A DNA stretch of 51,750 nt from Methanobacteriota archaeon (GTDB lineage: Archaea; Halobacteriota; Methanosarcinia; Methanotrichales; Methanotrichaceae), in assembly GCA_029553285.1 (NCBI GenBank), contig JAKPCO010000001.1, forward strand, positions 1 through 51,750. The letters are read 5' to 3'. The translations under genes and the position numbers were made by a program. The notes under the pieces are model-generated. The model had not been told where the DNA came from, did not search any database, and was given only the letters and a program-made list of their open reading frames with translations. Positions 24,109 to 32,330 of this stretch are shown here, piece by piece (position 1 is the first letter of the stretch; each line of letters starts with the position of its first letter).

Positions 24109-24657
24109 TCAAGACCTGCAGAGCTCTTCCAGCACCGCCCTGATGCGCTCCCTGAACTCATCGAGGTTGCAGTCATTGCATATTCTCATCTCGGCTGCAG
24201 CTATCGCCTCGCCCATCCCCCAGCCGAGCTCCCGGGCATCGCGCCTCTTCAGTGCCTCTGAGAGGTCCTCGCAATTCTTATCGTCAGGCCTGCCTCTGGC
24301 TGCGATTCTCCTCTGCCTCTGTTCCGGAGGGGCGAATATCTCGATGAGATGGAATCTATCTGCCACCGATTTGAAGTACTCCACCTCTGCGCCGCTCCTT
24401 ATTCCATCGACGACGATCGTCTCATCCCTGCTCACACCTTCAAGGCACCTTCTCGCGATCGCGTCCTCCCCCTCGTCACGCCTGAGCTCATCCCCGACCA
24501 TCCCGTGGTTCGCATCTGTCGGCTCCAGGCCTCTTCTCCCTGCCTCTGCTCTGATAACGTCACCCATAACCACGACCCTGATGCCCATCTCCCTCGCCAC
24601 ATCAGATGCCACGCTCTTTCCGGAGCCGGGCATCCCAACGAACCCGATGATCCTCAA
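24109..24657 (-). CDS. UPF0200 P-loop kinase (dephospho-CoA kinase/adenylate kinase-like)
   Basis: This 182-residue P-loop NTPase has Walker A GMPGSGKS at 8-15, the DGIRSGAEVEYFK segment, and an Arg-rich lid (PEQRQRRIAARGRPDD). This is the archaeal UPF0200 family, annotated as nucleotide-kinase-like. The true substrate is not established. Its start overlaps the stop of the radical SAM gene upstream (ATGA), so the two form an operon; a 138-nt gap with its own promoter separates it from the zinc-ribbon operon. Confidence 0.87.
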   Translation of the reverse strand: MRIIGFVGMPGSGKSVASDVAREMGIRVVVMGDVIRAEAGRRGLEPTDANHGMVGDELRRDEGEDAIARRCLEGVSRDETIVVDGIRSGAEVEYFKSVADRFHLIEIFAPPEQRQRRIAARGRPDDKNCEDLSEALKRRDARELGWGMGEAIAAAEMRICNDCNLDEFRERIRAVLEELCRS

Positions 24658-25409
24658 GGAACGCTCCTCCTCAGGGATCTGATCCTGACGTTAAACTTTA
24701 ACGATTGCGCAAGCCTTCTGAGATCCTCCTCAGACACGGGCTCGAACTCGCCGCGTGGAGGGATGCCCTGCTGCAGGACGACCGACTCGAGGGAGCGTGG
24801 CGTCACGTGCTGGAGAAGATCAGAGATCTCCTTCAGCTCATCCTCCGAGGGCATCCCGGGAAAGACCGTGATCCTTATCTCGAACGGTACCTCGTTTTCC
24901 ACAATCACATCCAGGCTCCTGAGAACCCGCGGGAGGGCGTCTCTGATCCCAGTTGCCCTCAGGTACGCATCCTCTCTCGGGGCTGCCTTGATGTCGAGAA
25001 AGACCCTGCTCAGGCATCCCTCTGATACCAGAGCCTCGAGGGTCTCAGGATGGTAGCCGTTCGTCTCGACCCCCAGATCGAGGCCGCGCGCTTTTACCTC
25101 TCGCGCTATCGCGAGGGCAGCCTCTCTCTGCGCGAGCGGCTCGCCTCCCGAGAGAACGACGGAGTCGATGAGTAGAGATCGCGAAGATTTGCTGAACTCA
25201 TGGAGTATGCTCTGGCCCGCGCCCCTTCTGGGAAAGAGGCGATCCATCAGCTCTGAGATGTCCACAGGTGTCCATCCGCTCTGAAGCTCCGCGTTCTGGC
25301 AGAACGGACATCTGAATGGACACCCTCTCAGAAAGATCACTGCAGAGACCCTCCCCGGCCAGTCAACAGTGGAGAGTGGCACGATTCCACCGAGGTTCAC
25401 CATCATCAT
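24654..25409 (-). CDS. Radical SAM activating enzyme, anaerobic ribonucleotide reductase activase type
   Basis: 251 residues with the CX3CX2C cluster-binding motif C30-PFR-C34-PF-C37, the SAM-binding VVLSGGEPLAQ and the VETNGYHPETL strand. This layout matches the NrdG2/PflA-like group that generates a glycyl radical on anaerobic ribonucleotide reductase. No reductase gene is in the window, so the partner is inferred. A GGAAGGAGGG site precedes the start; three ATGs in tandem make the exact first codon uncertain. Confidence 0.87.
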   Translation of the reverse strand: MMMVNLGGIVPLSTVDWPGRVSAVIFLRGCPFRCPFCQNAELQSGWTPVDISELMDRLFPRRGAGQSILHEFSKSSRSLLIDSVVLSGGEPLAQREAALAIAREVKARGLDLGVETNGYHPETLEALVSEGCLSRVFLDIKAAPREDAYLRATGIRDALPRVLRSLDVIVENEVPFEIRITVFPGMPSEDELKEISDLLQHVTPRSLESVVLQQGIPPRGEFEPVSEEDLRRLAQSLKFNVRIRSLRRSVP

Positions 25410-25653
25410 CTGCCCTCCTTCCAGTTTTTCGAGGCCTGCCGGTCCAACTTAATCGGAGGTCGCGGGCCCTGCTCACCGAACGTACTGTCAGGAATCGGTG
25501 CTCGCTGGCAGGATACTTCTTTAATCATGCAGGCTCCTGTGATGCTGATCGGAACTGTCCGGTAAGATAAAAGCCAGAACCTGGTATAAAGTTACTTCAG
25601 TGAGATTTAGGTCGTCTGCTCGTATCATCGAGATCAACAGCATGTGACACTCC

Positions 25654-25795
25654 AAAATTCGTGTGCTCTTATATGTTTGGCAACTTGCAGTTCGTCCAAT
25701 GTGGTTGCTGAACGCACTTATTCATTCACCAAGAATCCATGGCAGGACCGGTGCTTCTATGGGCAAGTTATCATATGGATAAGAGCGAATTCGCG
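25654..25795 (+). repeat. Dispersed element A (142 nt)
   Basis: Runs from AAAATTCGTGTGCTCTTA to TAAGAGCGAATTCGCG, with complementary GCTCTTA/TAAGAGC ends and inner AACTTGC/GCAAGTT arms. It matches copy D (45609-45749) with only about ten differences. Several differences would change amino acids in the one open frame, so the element looks non-coding. Confidence 0.8.
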
Positions 25796-25800
25796 ACCCG

Positions 25801-25957
25801 TTTTTGTGCCTGGCAACTTGGGGGTCGTGTGATGTGGTCGCCGAAAGCACTCATTCAATCACCACGCCTTCGACTACGTCGAAGGTATGTCGAAACGAAC
25901 GCATAGCAGAACCAGTGTCTCTTCTGGAGGGTCGTCATATGGATAAGAGCGCGCGAT
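25801..25957 (+). repeat. Dispersed element B with extra hairpin
   Basis: A diverged copy immediately after A: TGGCAACTTG, GATGTGGTCGCCGAAAGCAC and CATATGGATAAGAGCG are retained. The centre carries a perfect hairpin CCTTCGAC-TAC-GTCGAAGG (25867-25885) followed by TATGTCGAAACGAACGCATAG, which A and D lack but C shares. Confidence 0.7.
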
Positions 25958-26059
25958 CTTTTATGCCAGTGGACGCCGGTTCCTGAAATGCCATTCAGCG
26001 ATTCTGACCGGCAGGCCGCGATCGTCTGCGAGTGTTTCAGGTTATTCATCCCGGCAGTC

Positions 26060-26476
26060 TCACAGAAGCTTTCTGCACTCGATCTTCAGGCAGCAGCCCA
26101 CCACAACGTTGAAGCCCTCGTCTGCGAGCTCCCTTGCCACGGTCATGTCCTCAGTGCCCGGCTGGAACCAGACGGTCCTGCATCCCTTCGCTCTTATCTC
26201 CTCCGCAACCTCCCTGGCGGCGGATGGTCTTCTGAACACATCCACTATGTCTATATCCACCGGTATCTCTCTTAGTGATGCATAGACACGCTCCCCCAGG
26301 ATCTCCTCCCCCTCATGGTTCGGATTGACGAAGAACATCCTGAAGCCGTATGTCCTCACCACGAGCGATACGAAGAAGCTTGGCTTGCGGGGATCTGTGG
26401 AGGCGCCCAGCACCGCCACAGTCCTGGACCCTTTAAGCACCTTTTTCAGCTCCTCATCACCCCTCAGAATGGGCAC
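26060..26476 (-). CDS. CoA-binding domain protein (YccU-like)
   Basis: This 138-residue single-domain Rossmann protein has the TVAVLGASTDPRKPSFFVSLVVRTYGF nucleotide-binding start. Later segments are VFRRPSAAREVAEEI, TVWFQPGTEDMTVARELADEGFNVVVG and a terminal CCLKIE. This is the CoA_binding_2 family, which resembles the CoA-binding part of succinyl-CoA synthetase; its reaction is unknown. Its start is 3 nt after the stop of the fusion gene upstream, so it belongs to the sulfurtransferase operon. Confidence 0.88.
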   Translation of the reverse strand: MPILRGDEELKKVLKGSRTVAVLGASTDPRKPSFFVSLVVRTYGFRMFFVNPNHEGEEILGERVYASLREIPVDIDIVDVFRRPSAAREVAEEIRAKGCRTVWFQPGTEDMTVARELADEGFNVVVGCCLKIECRKLL

Positions 26477-26479
26477 CGG

Positions 26480-27832
26480 TCACACCTGCCTCACAACAGG
26501 ACACGTCACGCTCTTCCAGCCCGCCAGACCTCCGAGAACAACCGCTATGCTATTCCAGCCATGCCTCTTGAGGAACGATGCTGCCACCATGGAGCGCATG
26601 CCGCTGCCGCAGAATATGTATACCGCGCTCTCCCTCGGCACCTCGTCCATCCTCCGGGGCAGCTGTGTGACATGGATGTGATGCGCCCCGGTTATGTTCA
26701 CCTCTGAGACCTCCTCATCCGATCGCACATCGAGTATCCATGCCTGGCCGCCCTGGTCCAGATGCCTGCAGAGCTCCTGTACGGTCACGGTTCTCACAGA
26801 GCTGCTCTCGAGACCGGCCATGTGCCAGGCCAGCATTCCTCCACTGAGGTATCCTGATATCTCATCGTAGCCCATTCTCACCAGAATTCTGGCCGCCCTG
26901 TCGATCTCATCGCCCACCAGGATCAACGGCATATCATAAGAGAGAAACCATCCCGCGAGCGCAGAGAGCCCGTCCGTCCATATGAACTGTGATGGAGGTA
27001 TGTGGGCCCCGCCGTATGCCACCTCAGATCTCGTATCAAGAATCACGCACTCATCGAGAGCTTCTCCGACCTCCGCCGGGGAGAGGGGCGGGATGGCATG
27101 CCTCTTGAGCCTGTGACCTTTTACGTTCAGCTCCTCCATCCGCCTGAAGTACGGGGGCCTCTCGAGCTCAACAGCAACACTTTTAACGAACTCAGCCCTG
27201 CTTCCCACCCTCAGCTTCGGGTTGTGGAGCCGCTCCATCCCCACCGTCGTCCAGGGGCGGTCGGTTATCGCAGACCCGCAAACAGAGCCCGCCCCATGCG
27301 CCGGGCAGAGGAGGACGCCATCGCCCAGCGGGAGTATCTTCTGAAAGATGCTCTCGTAGAGCATGCCCGCAAGCTCCTCAGCGCGGTCCATGCCGAGGAG
27401 ATCAACGCGCCCGACATCTCCAGCGAAGATCGCATCTCCGGTGAAGACCGCATGTGGAACGCCGGCGGGATCCTTCAGGACGTAGGCCATAGAGCCGAGG
27501 GTGTGGCCGGGCGCTGATATCGCCTCGATCTGCCAGGAGCCAATCTTCCATACCTGCCCCTCTCTGGCGGGCGCGCCATACTGGTAATCGAGCTCGGGAT
27601 CCGCGTGCCAGACAGATGCTCCAGTCAGGGCGGAGAGCTCAACGGAGCCGGTGACATAGTCCTCATTCCTGTGCGTCTCAAGAATGTCTGTTATGCGCAT
27701 ACCGTTTTTCGAGGCGATATCCACATAAACATCGCAATCCAGCCTCGGATCTATGACAACTGCGCTCCCGCGGTCGCCCAAGATGTACGAGTGATGCGCC
27801 AGACCCTCGGAGGTGATCCTCTCAAAGAGCAT
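26480..27832 (-). CDS. Metallo-beta-lactamase-fold / double rhodanese fusion
   Basis: 450 residues. The N-terminal half is an MBL domain of the ETHE1 (persulfide dioxygenase) type with VIDPRLDCDVYVDIA, GHTLGSMAY, FTGDAIFAGDVGR and CPAHGAG. Its first metal motif reads T-H54-R-N56-E-D58-Y59 instead of THxHxDH. Two rhodanese domains follow: one without an active cysteine (VILDTRSEVAYGGAHI) and one with it (YIFCGSGMRSMV). This suggests handling of persulfide sulfur. ATG 27832 was chosen; it starts 4 nt after the rhodanese gene upstream, with which it forms an operon. Confidence 0.87.
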   Translation of the reverse strand: MLFERITSEGLAHHSYILGDRGSAVVIDPRLDCDVYVDIASKNGMRITDILETHRNEDYVTGSVELSALTGASVWHADPELDYQYGAPAREGQVWKIGSWQIEAISAPGHTLGSMAYVLKDPAGVPHAVFTGDAIFAGDVGRVDLLGMDRAEELAGMLYESIFQKILPLGDGVLLCPAHGAGSVCGSAITDRPWTTVGMERLHNPKLRVGSRAEFVKSVAVELERPPYFRRMEELNVKGHRLKRHAIPPLSPAEVGEALDECVILDTRSEVAYGGAHIPPSQFIWTDGLSALAGWFLSYDMPLILVGDEIDRAARILVRMGYDEISGYLSGGMLAWHMAGLESSSVRTVTVQELCRHLDQGGQAWILDVRSDEEVSEVNITGAHHIHVTQLPRRMDEVPRESAVYIFCGSGMRSMVAASFLKRHGWNSIAVVLGGLAGWKSVTCPVVRQV

Positions 27833-27836
27833 GCTC

Positions 27837-28712
27837 TCACCATGGATCCGGGCCTGTGACCGTAGGGTTCTCCGGATAGGAGGACCACTCGGTGAATGAC
27901 CCCTTGTAGATCCTGACATCTGGATGTCCGAGATAGTATCTGAAGAACAGATACTCGTTTGTTGCCTCCCTGCCCGTGCCGCAGTATACTATTATCCTCT
28001 TGCCCTTCAGGTCGAAGCCGCCAGTCAGGGATCTCAGCTCCTCATCATCTCTGAGAAGACGGCTGTTCTTCTCCGTCATCAACCGCCTCCATGGAAGGCT
28101 GTGTGCGCCGGGGATATGCCCGGGCCTGATCCACATGGCCTGACCCTCATACGATGGCGAAGGCCTGGCATCGAATATTATGACATCATCTCTCCCCATC
28201 ATGCTCTTCAGCTCTTCCATCTCCACGAAGTGCTCGTGTCTTATCTCAGATCTGAATCGCCCCTCCTGGACATCAGGAAATTCCTTCGTCAGCTTCCGGC
28301 CGGACTCCATCCATCCCTCTATTCCGCCATCCAGGATGTGCACCATGCGGTGGCCGAAACGCACGAGCGCGTACGCGACCATGGTCTGCTCCAGCCCATC
28401 GCCCATCCCCGCGGCGCATCTGCTGTAAACGCCAGGGCCGCTGTAGACAACCACCGGCACATCTCCGGATATCCCCATGCTTCTGAACACAGCCTCTATC
28501 GACTCTGCCGGCACGAAGCTGGCAGGCTGCCTCCTGCGTGCAACCCTCAGGAGGCCCTCGTTCATGTACACAGCCCCGGGGATGTGGCCCATTATGTAGT
28601 CATGCACGTTCAGCTGGACATCGATTATTTGCACATTCTCCATGTTTTCATCCAGCCAGTCCGGAGATACCCACCTGACCTCGCTTTTTGAGGGATACGG
28701 ATACACTCTCAT
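27837..28712 (-). CDS. Thiosulfate sulfurtransferase (two-domain rhodanese)
   Basis: 291 residues with tandem rhodanese domains. The first has an inactive loop without cysteine (VVVYSGPGVYSRCAAG). The second has the catalytic cysteine in IIVYCGTGREATNEYLFFRY. Domain boundaries are marked by VQIIDVQLNVHDYIMGHIPGAV and VIIFDARPSPSYEG...GHIPGAHSLPW. It likely transfers sulfane sulfur to a thiol acceptor. ATG 28712 is preferred over an in-frame TTG at 28721. First gene of the rhodanese / MBL-rhodanese / CoA-binding operon. Confidence 0.9.
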   Translation of the reverse strand: MRVYPYPSKSEVRWVSPDWLDENMENVQIIDVQLNVHDYIMGHIPGAVYMNEGLLRVARRRQPASFVPAESIEAVFRSMGISGDVPVVVYSGPGVYSRCAAGMGDGLEQTMVAYALVRFGHRMVHILDGGIEGWMESGRKLTKEFPDVQEGRFRSEIRHEHFVEMEELKSMMGRDDVIIFDARPSPSYEGQAMWIRPGHIPGAHSLPWRRLMTEKNSRLLRDDEELRSLTGGFDLKGKRIIVYCGTGREATNEYLFFRYYLGHPDVRIYKGSFTEWSSYPENPTVTGPDPW

Positions 28713-28941
28713 GGAACTCAAACCCCACTCTGCAACAGAACTGCAGCATATTGTTCTTACAGGATTCTATTTCAATGTATCGAGAGCTGAGTTGCGAATG
28801 TTTGGTCCGGAAATCTTCGAATCATATGCCAAATCTTATGATTGTAATTTTCACTGCTCTGTTACGATATTATACCCAGGATGATTTTGTATATGAAGTC
28901 GGGACCACCGGACCGAACACCCTGGAAAAGTCAGAAAAAAT

Positions 28942-28950
28942 TTTTATAAC
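28942..28950 (+). promoter_or_regulatory. TATA box of the exported 261-aa protein gene
   Basis: TTTTATAAC after an A-rich BRE-like stretch lies 22 nt before the ATG at 28972, consistent with a leaderless transcript. Confidence 0.6.
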
Positions 28951-28971
28951 ATAAAATTATAACCACATACC

Positions 28972-29757
28972 ATGCCATCGTGGAAAATTCTTGTTCCTGT
29001 CTTTCTCTCGCTTTTGCTCTCAGTTGGGCTGGCTGAGGAATGGATTGAAGGCGAGATAGAGATCCCGGTCTCAGGGGAGGTATCGTATGCGCAGGATGTA
29101 AGCGGGAGACAGCCTGCCAGCGACTCTGCCCCAGAGGCGCTCATGAGCTTTGATCTGGAGCAGAATCAGCCTCAGGCTGTATACTTCGGCAGCACAGAGG
29201 TGAGCTTCTCCTCGTACAGATCGATGATATCAGGCGCGAACATGCTCTGGATCTCGGACGGTCACGCCTGGAGGCAGTACACGACCTGCCCGCTGGGCGG
29301 CACGGTCTCACTTGTTGCGACAGCGCCGTATGCGGGACCTGGAGACCTCATCGAGATATACCCGAGCGGGAGCACGAACAGCAGGAGGTACTGGTTCAGC
29401 ACATACAGCTATCTTAGCTTCTATGCTGATACCCCGGGCCGGCACATACTGCTCTTTGTTAAGGACAACCTCCCGAGCAGTGCTGTGATCATTGATGTTA
29501 CAGGCGGCAGGTACATCCCTCCGGACTACGCCGGGCTTGCCCTGATCACCGTGACCTCCGGCACGCTCAGGGGGTTTGATGTCGTTGTCGATGATACATA
29601 CCGATACAGAGATGTAGATGATGGGTTGATCGATGGCACCATCAGCTTCACTGTTCTGGGCAACATGAACCACAAGATCGCGGTCTCCAGGGGCGGCTAC
29701 CGCTACGTCCAGACAAGATACTTCGCCGCAGGGAGGTCGTACACGCTGAGAATATGA
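28972..29757 (+). CDS. Exported protein with C-terminal PEGA-like domain
   Basis: 261 residues with a signal peptide (ILVPVFLSLLLSVGLA). A middle beta region has PGDLIEIYPSG and DTPGRHILLFVKDNLPSS. The C-terminal stretch runs from ALITVTSGTLRGFDVVVDD to GGYRYVQTRYFAAGRSYTLRI; its strand-rich build and length resemble the PEGA beta-sandwich of surface proteins. There is no membrane anchor, so it is probably secreted. Function unknown. Confidence 0.8.
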   Translation: MPSWKILVPVFLSLLLSVGLAEEWIEGEIEIPVSGEVSYAQDVSGRQPASDSAPEALMSFDLEQNQPQAVYFGSTEVSFSSYRSMISGANMLWISDGHAWRQYTTCPLGGTVSLVATAPYAGPGDLIEIYPSGSTNSRRYWFSTYSYLSFYADTPGRHILLFVKDNLPSSAVIIDVTGGRYIPPDYAGLALITVTSGTLRGFDVVVDDTYRYRDVDDGLIDGTISFTVLGNMNHKIAVSRGGYRYVQTRYFAAGRSYTLRI

Positions 29758-29867
29758 TCATGGCAGGAAAGAATGACGAAACGCATACTCAACAGTAAGT
29801 CTCTCAGAATAAATCTGAACTGACATGCAGCAGCACCGGTGCGCATCAGAGCGCGCCGGGGATGGAC

Positions 29868-29876
29868 TTTTATATT
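29868..29876 (+). promoter_or_regulatory. TATA box of the 45-aa Cys-rich protein gene
   Basis: TTTTATATT ends 27 nt before the ATG at 29904 with no ribosome site between them, consistent with a dedicated leaderless transcript. Confidence 0.55.
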
Positions 29877-29903
29877 GATGAAAAGTAATGTGGTCTGATC
29901 GAT

Positions 29904-30041
29904 ATGCCAACATGTGGAGACTGCAGATTCTACCAGCCCACAGATAAAAGTAAGGGGATGTGCACCACGCTGGGAAACGAGACCCAGGCAAGCAGGGACT
30001 CTGACCGGTGCCCGATGAGGATGTTCCAGCCGAGACGCTGA
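29904..30041 (+). CDS. Tiny four-cysteine protein (45 aa)
   Basis: The frame reads MPTCGDCRFYQPTDKSKGMC and continues to RDSDRCPMRMFQPRR. Cys4, Cys7, Cys20 and Cys36 make a CxxC-x12-C-x15-C pattern. This resembles the small high-potential Fe-S type subunits of glycyl radical decarboxylases and benzylsuccinate synthase, which have a CGxC...C...C layout. No large subunit lies nearby. Its own TATA box supports it as a real gene. It could bind an Fe-S cluster or zinc. Confidence 0.7.
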   Translation: MPTCGDCRFYQPTDKSKGMCTTLGNETQASRDSDRCPMRMFQPRR

Positions 30042-30097
30042 GCTCTTTGAGCTGCCTTGCTCCAGACTAACATCAAAGAGATAGCGCTGTTGTTGAT

Positions 30098-30415
30098 TCA
30101 CACCTCCCTGGTCCTGCGTGGTATCTCGATGCGCTTGAGCTCCAGCGTCGCCTTCACAATCTCATCAATCATCTCATCCAGTCCCTCCAGGAAGGGACCG
30201 GTCGCGGAAGTGGTGATCGCCCCAGGAGCGGAGGCTGCTATGAGTCCCTCCTGCTCGAGGACCCTGAGAGAGTAGCGCACCTTGTGGCTCGGTATCTTCG
30301 TCTCCTCTGCCAGCTTGAGTATGCCTATGGGCTCGTTCTCCACCACGCACTTCAGGATCGTCAGATGCCTCTTGAGCATCTCAAGCTCACTGGTCACCCT
30401 CTCTGCCAGCATCAA
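30098..30415 (-). CDS. Winged-helix DNA-binding protein downstream of ftsZ
   Basis: 105 residues. The N-terminal helix (LAERVTSELEMLKRHLTILK) leads into a winged helix (GILKLAEETKIPSHKVRYSLRVLEQEGLIAASAPG). It ends with a Glu/Lys-rich helix (MIDEIVKATLELKRIEI) suited to dimerisation. It follows ftsZ by 17 nt on the same strand, so the two are probably co-transcribed. The target genes are unknown; a link to cell division is suggested by position only. Confidence 0.82.
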   Translation of the reverse strand: MMLAERVTSELEMLKRHLTILKCVVENEPIGILKLAEETKIPSHKVRYSLRVLEQEGLIAASAPGAITTSATGPFLEGLDEMIDEIVKATLELKRIEIPRRTREV

Positions 30416-30432
30416 TCTTCACGTCCTTTGCC

Positions 30433-31539
30433 TCAGTACCGTGCGCGCCTGCTCAGGAAGTCGATCCCGTGCTTCGATACCACGCGCCTCCCCTCGTCCC
30501 TGCCGAGTATCTGCGGAGAAGAGACGCCGGTCACCACAAGCATTGTTCTTATCGTGCCCTTGAGCTCAGGATCTATCTGGGCGCCCCATATGATCCTCGC
30601 ATCGGGGTTGATCCTGCTGTAGACCTCCTCCACCACCATCTCTGCATCCGCGATGGTCATGTCCGGCCCGCCAACGACATTGACAAGCGCTGAGGTCGCA
30701 CCGGAGACATCCACGTCAAGCAGAGGGCTGCGCAGAGCCCTCATCACAGAGTCCCTGGCCCTCTCCTCACCATCCGCCTCCCCGAGGCCGATCATCGCCA
30801 CGCCACCGTGCGACATGACAGTCTTGACATCCGCGAAGTCGAGGTTGATCAGCCCGGGCCTGGTGATCAGCTCTGTTATCCCCTTCACGGATCTCATCAG
30901 GACCTCGTCCGCCACCTTGAATGCGGCCTGCAGCGGCAGGTTTGGCGCGACCTCGAGGAGCTTGTCGTTCGGAACGACGATCACAGTGTCAGCAGATTCC
31001 CTCAGCCTCTTCAGGCCGGCCTCAGCGTTCGCCATCCTTATCGAGCCCTCCGCACTGAACGGAAGGGTCACTATCGCTATTGTGAGGGCGCCAGCCTCCC
31101 TTGCAGCCTCAGCGACCACAGGCGACGCACCTGTGCCAGTCCCGCCACCGAGGCCGCATGTGATGAAGACCATGTCAGCCCCCTGGACAGCTGCCTTTAT
31201 CTGCTCGATATCCTCCTGGGCGGCCTCCTCCCCGATGGCCGGCAGGCTTCCGGCCCCCAGCCCTCTGGTCGTCCTCCTGCCGATCAGGAACCTGCGGTCA
31301 GCATTGATGTGGAGAAGGTGCTGAGCATCTGTGTTTATCGCATAAAGCTCAGCCCCCTGGATGCCAGCCTCTGATAACCTGTCTATGGTGTTGGATCCCC
31401 CTCCACCGCAGCCTATCACCCTTATGATTGTGGTGAGCCCCTCGAGGATCGAGACCAGATCCTCGTCTGTGGCGCTTGTGGGCTCAGCCCTTCCCTCCCG
31501 CTCAGCCCTGCTCAGGGCCTCGTCGATTATGGACTTCAT
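30433..31539 (-). CDS. ftsZ: Cell division GTPase FtsZ
   Basis: This 368-residue tubulin-like GTPase forms the division ring. The nucleotide loop [15 protein letters not shown] is at 41-55, the tubulin signature GGGTGTG at 131-137 and the T7 loop [11 protein letters not shown] around 232-242. The N-terminal extension of about 38 residues is typical of archaeal FtsZ1. It lacks an obvious bacterial-type C-terminal tail peptide, ending [13 protein letters not shown] box at 31582-31589 and a GAGGGGAT ribosome site give it a short leader. Confidence 0.97.
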   Translation of the reverse strand: MKSIIDEALSRAEREGRAEPTSATDEDLVSILEGLTTIIRVIGCGGGGSNTIDRLSEAGIQGAELYAINTDAQHLLHINADRRFLIGRRTTRGLGAGSLPAIGEEAAQEDIEQIKAAVQGADMVFITCGLGGGTGTGASPVVAEAAREAGALTIAIVTLPFSAEGSIRMANAEAGLKRLRESADTVIVVPNDKLLEVAPNLPLQAAFKVADEVLMRSVKGITELITRPGLINLDFADVKTVMSHGGVAMIGLGEADGEERARDSVMRALRSPLLDVDVSGATSALVNVVGGPDMTIADAEMVVEEVYSRINPDARIIWGAQIDPELKGTIRTMLVVTGVSSPQILGRDEGRRVVSKHGIDFLSRRARY

Positions 31540-31579
31540 GCCATCCCCTCTACTGCTTGTTTGGTTTTACTGTGCAATT

Positions 31580-31590
31580 AGTATATAGAT
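31580..31590 (-). promoter_or_regulatory. ftsZ promoter
   Basis: Minus-strand ATCTATATAC, about 42-50 nt before the ftsZ ATG, leaves room for a leader of roughly 20 nt with the GAGGGGAT ribosome site. Confidence 0.55.
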
Positions 31591-31786
31591 TTTTTGATAG
31601 TGAGGCCGGGATTACACGGATAATATATCCTGATGGCATTTAACAGTATCCTGCTGACGCGCGGTTAAACCATCATATATTAGATTATAATTTTTATCTG
31701 TAATCAAAATGCATGCCATGCGAATGCCTGTCTTGGTCTTGATCAACCTCTCTATCAGCAGTCCTGTGGATCGATGCAGGCTGCAG

Positions 31787-32185
31787 CTACGCCCCGCGTG
31801 CCTCCGCACTCCTGAGCTCCTTGAGGCGCTCTATCTGGCGCATGGACCTCTCGATGTCCTGCAGCTTCTGATCCTCCAGATAATTTATGATCTCGTCGAT
31901 GCTCTTCTCGAGCCTGTATATCCTGTAGGGCCTGCCCTTCCCGGGGTTCTTCTCGTCCCTCTCGGAGATCCATCCCAGCTCCCGGAGCTCTCGCATGGCG
32001 ATGCTCACCTCCGGCTGCCTCAGATCGGAGTTCGTCTCTATGTCCCTCGATGTCGCCTCGACAACCCCTGCGAGATACGTGAGAACCTTGGCAACGTTTC
32101 TCCTGAGTCCGATCTCCATCAGTATGGAAGAAAACTCCTCCTGCTCATCACTGGGATCGGGCAGTGGTACCTTTTTCAACCCCAT
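31787..32185 (-). CDS. HTH transcriptional regulator
   Basis: 132 residues with a winged helix (RNVAKVLTYLAGVVEATSRDIETNSDLRQPEVSIAMRELRELGWISERDEK). A GKGRPYRIYRL wing and a C-terminal coiled coil (IDEIINYLEDQKLQDIERSMRQIERLKEL) follow. This build is like methanogen TrmB/ArsR-related regulators. A GTG start at 32191 is also possible. The TATA-like ATATATATC at 32212-32221 gives a leaderless start. It is divergent from metG and may regulate it or itself. Confidence 0.82.
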   Translation of the reverse strand: MGLKKVPLPDPSDEQEEFSSILMEIGLRRNVAKVLTYLAGVVEATSRDIETNSDLRQPEVSIAMRELRELGWISERDEKNPGKGRPYRIYRLEKSIDEIINYLEDQKLQDIERSMRQIERLKELRSAEARGA

Positions 32186-32330
32186 CACCACATGAGATAC
32201 AAGATTGTTCGATATATATATGTTTCGTGGAAATTAATTGTAATGCGCGCCGCATGGGATTGTGATTAATCCACTGCTGAAGGAAAACCTATATCTCCCT
32301 TAGCTCAATACTGGAGCCAGGTGTTCACAG

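Larger units (their letters stand above)
25410..26059. other. 650-nt gene-free stretch with two dispersed elements
   Basis: No frame here looks like a gene. The first 240 nt hold the upstream region of the radical SAM gene. The remainder is dominated by two tandem copies of the 140-155-nt element (25654-25795 and 25801-25957), then the 3' flank of the CoA-binding gene. Confidence 0.7.

Noticed and set aside
25644-25832. Frame over element A whose translation resembles one over element D (ERTYSFTKN...WQD...CFYGQ)
   Set aside because: Differences between the copies are mostly non-synonymous, and copies B and C break the frame, so the similarity is at DNA level only.
28688-28954. An 88-codon frame overlapping the 5' end of the rhodanese gene
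   Set aside because: It runs antisense into the rhodanese start, has skewed AT-rich composition and no recognisable features.
31612-31809. A 65-codon minus-strand frame between ftsZ and the HTH gene
   Set aside because: No ribosome site, it overlaps the end of the HTH gene in another frame, and the composition looks intergenic.
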